NCBI GenBank assembly: GCA_050309775.1
Contig: JBNRMV010000007.1
Location: 8,492 to 72,491, forward strand
Reading direction: 5' to 3'
DNA from: DTU072 sp050309775
GTDB lineage: Bacteria > Bacillota > Clostridia > Christensenellales > DTU072
Length of the DNA: 64,000 nucleotides
Position 1 is the stretch's first letter, and the number at the start of each line of letters is the position of its first letter. This document shows positions 62,515 through 64,000 of the stretch, in pieces. The position numbers and the translations under genes were made by a program. The notes beneath the pieces are model-generated. The model was not told the DNA's origin. It saw only the letters and a list, made by a program, of their open reading frames with translations, and did not search any database.

Positions 62515-62548
62515 AAGAGGCAGAAAAAACCCACTAAAAGAGGAAAGA

Positions 62549-63607
62549 ATGAAAAACTTTATAAAACTTTTAATAAGATTTGCGCTGTTTTCCGTACTGG
62601 TGTTGGCCGTCGTAGGAGTATCTTTGGGCGCATACGGCAGAGAGAAAAAGTTCTTTATATATGAAGATAATGCATGGGAGAACATTCCTCCTTATCGAAT
62701 ATTGGAAGAAGGAAGCGAATACAACATCGTGTTGGACCAGCATTCTCACACCAAATATTCCGATGGAGTGCTGAGCGTAAGGCAAAATGTGCTTTGGCAT
62801 ATTGCTATGGGATACAACGCAATGTTTTTGACCGACCACAACACAATGGACAATAGGGCGGAGGTGGCGGCGATGAAAGAAGAGTTTAAGGACAAAATAG
62901 TTATTATGCCGGGCATGGAGTGGTCAACGAAAAGGGCGCATTTGAATTTCTTGGGCATAGACAATTGGGATTTTGAAAAGTTTCCTATCAAAAAGAAGCC
63001 TACCGACGCAGAAATCAAGGCGGCAATTGACGAAGCGCACAGGCTGGGCGCAATTGTTGTGCTGAACCATTATTTGTGGTACACAACCAAAGATTTACCG
63101 ACAAGACAACAGTTTTTTGAGTGGGGCATAGATTATATAGAAGTAATAAACAGCGACTGCTACGAAACCGAGTTTTATGACGAGCAGAGCATTGCTTTTT
63201 GTGAAGAAAAGGGACTGGGACAAATAACAGGAACAGACATGCATAGACCCGACAAAATAAACGCTTTGGACAGCATACACGGCTGGACGCAGCTTAAGGT
63301 AGAAAACTTTACCGAAGAGGAAATTATGGAGCAGCTGCGCCAAAAAAAAACCAAGGTGCTGTACTCAGAAGCCGGAACGCCGCTTTTGGGAAAATTCCCC
63401 ACCAAGCCGGGGTATGAAATAGTGTTGCCGCTAATTAAACTTGGCAAGTACCTAAAAGCAATTTATATCGGACAAGGCAATGTAGATTTTGCGGCAATAG
63501 GCATCGTCGCTCTGTATGCAATAACCTTGTTCCTTGTTTTCGAGGGCTTGCGGCAGGGGTACATTTTATTGACGGGATTGCTGGACAAAAAGAAAAAAAG
63601 GACATAG
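62549..63607 (+). CDS. Membrane-anchored PHP-domain phosphoesterase
   Basis: 352 residues. Helix at about residues 9-29, then an extracytoplasmic-type PHP domain with metal-binding motifs DQHSHTKYSDG, LTDHNTM, a lone NH in VVLNHYLW and GTDMHRPDK, and a second helix near 311-335 with a Lys-rich tail. PHP proteins of this class are metal-dependent phosphoesterases; the presence of helices at both ends suggests the domain sits outside the membrane. Substrate unknown. AGAGGAAAG before ATG. Confidence 0.85.
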   Translation: MKNFIKLLIRFALFSVLVLAVVGVSLGAYGREKKFFIYEDNAWENIPPYRILEEGSEYNIVLDQHSHTKYSDGVLSVRQNVLWHIAMGYNAMFLTDHNTMDNRAEVAAMKEEFKDKIVIMPGMEWSTKRAHLNFLGIDNWDFEKFPIKKKPTDAEIKAAIDEAHRLGAIVVLNHYLWYTTKDLPTRQQFFEWGIDYIEVINSDCYETEFYDEQSIAFCEEKGLGQITGTDMHRPDKINALDSIHGWTQLKVENFTEEEIMEQLRQKKTKVLYSEAGTPLLGKFPTKPGYEIVLPLIKLGKYLKAIYIGQGNVDFAAIGIVALYAITLFLVFEGLRQGYILLTGLLDKKKKRT

Positions 63608-63748
63608 CCGCCAATAAACAAAAAAATAAATAAAGCGGCGCAGTATAAAACAAAAAGAAATGTAAACAATATTGTAGGCAAATATCAAAAAGACAACAAA
63701 AAAGAAGTAAGCATCTAAAATTTTTAATAAAAAGTAGGCAATTATTTG

Positions 63749-63777
63749 TTGACAATAAAGCGATTTTGATATATGCT
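63749..63777 (+). promoter_or_regulatory. rRNA operon promoter
   Basis: TTGACA, 17-nt spacer, TATGCT, about 145 nt upstream of mature 16S. Confidence 0.65.
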
Positions 63778-63804
63778 ATATAGGCTCCGCAAAAACGGAG
63801 GCAA

Positions 63805-63817
63805 TGCACCTTAACAA
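63805..63817 (+). promoter_or_regulatory. boxA-like antitermination element
   Basis: TGCACCTTAACAA matches the E. coli rrn boxA TGCTCTTTAACAA at 11 of 13 positions and follows a small hairpin, as in Nus-factor antitermination sites. Confidence 0.55.
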
Positions 63818-63922
63818 TAGAACAGATAAGAAAAAGTAGAAATAAACGAAAAGAATCTGTCAATAATTTGAGTAAAAAAAGAAACACAACGAAAGCGACA
63901 GCAGAAGTTGGAAGTCAAGATT

Positions 63923-64000
63923 GAACTAAAGAGTTTGATCCTGGCTCAGGACGAACGCTGGCGGCATGCCTAACACATGCAAGTCGAACGGACATAAGGA
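63923..64000 (+). rRNA. rrs: 16S ribosomal RNA, 5' end (partial)
   Basis: Universal bacterial 5' sequence AGAGTTTGATCCTGGCTCAG at 63930-63949, then GACGAACGCTGGCGGCATGC and CTAACACATGCAAGTCGAAC. The mature end is placed 7 nt before AGAGTTTG by analogy with E. coli. The gene continues past the window. The start resembles Clostridia/Bacillota 16S but is too short for placement. Confidence 0.97.

Larger units (their letters stand above)
63608..63922. other. rRNA operon upstream region
   Basis: 315 bp before the 16S gene. The first 120 bp are A-rich and show nothing definite. The rrn promoter, a CTCCG/CGGAG hairpin (63785-63800) and a boxA-like element follow. No tRNA. Confidence 0.7.

Overview
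The window looks like the origin-proximal part of the chromosome of an anaerobic, low-to-moderate GC, Clostridia-type Bacillota. The signs are a single-chain pyruvate:ferredoxin oxidoreductase, a superoxide reductase (desulfoferrodoxin), an EFR1-type ferredoxin protein, Firmicutes-style ECF transporter genes, a CwlD-like amidase, and the replication/tRNA-modification cluster dnaA-dnaN ... rpmH-rnpA-yidD-yidC-jag-mnmE-dtd-mnmG-rsmG-parB-gyrB-gyrA. A 16S rRNA gene begins in the last 78 bases. The species cannot be named from the sequence alone.

Layout. 1-1.6 kb: the 3' end of a GH13 alpha-glucosidase and an EFR1-family ferredoxin protein. 1.6-4.8 kb: ecfA1-ecfA2-ecfT-truA, leftward. 5.0-8.5 kb: pyruvate:ferredoxin oxidoreductase, rightward. 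8.6-11.1 kb: an ABC exporter plus the vitamin/queuosine-type S component queT. 11.3-22.3 kb: one leftward branched-chain amino acid operon, ilvB-ilvN-ilvC-ilvD-leuA-cimA-leuC-leuD-leuB. It is preceded by a 36-residue Ile/Val/Leu-rich leader peptide and a terminator with a matching antiterminator segment. 22.4-24.6 kb: a collagen-like protein, a GNAT acetyltransferase, and a small GIY-YIG nuclease gene embedded in palindromic tandem repeats. 24.6-30.8 kb: an ECF sigma factor coupled to a membrane-anchored beta-propeller protein, a SulP transporter, desulfoferrodoxin and gltX. 30.9-42.2 kb: pepV, an alpha/beta hydrolase, cwlD, a gene-free stretch with three DnaA boxes, uppP, ychF, an unknown membrane protein, cysE-cysS, a VanW protein and an MFS transporter. 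42.4-61.1 kb: the origin cluster, all leftward. 61.4-64 kb: rplM-rpsI, a possible small RNA, a PHP-domain protein and the start of an rRNA operon, all rightward.

Gene direction switches at about 61.2 kb: nearly everything in the 20 kb to the left runs left and everything to the right runs right. With two consensus DnaA boxes and an AT-rich stretch between dnaA and dnaN, this places the replication origin at about 59.5-61.3 kb. Two parS-like palindromes lie at 55.1 and 56.3 kb.

The features most worth following up are: (1) the ribosome-mediated attenuator of the branched-chain operon; (2) dnaA and ecfA1, whose promoters lie so close to the start codon that their mRNAs should be leaderless; (3) the GIY-YIG gene nested in REP-like repeats; (4) a divergent GH31-like protein next to the origin whose expected catalytic Asp is Glu; (5) a DnaA-box cluster about 26 kb from the origin; (6) a sigma factor/beta-propeller pair that looks like a one-protein sensor and anti-sigma. 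No CRISPR array, prophage, IS transposase or tRNA gene was seen.
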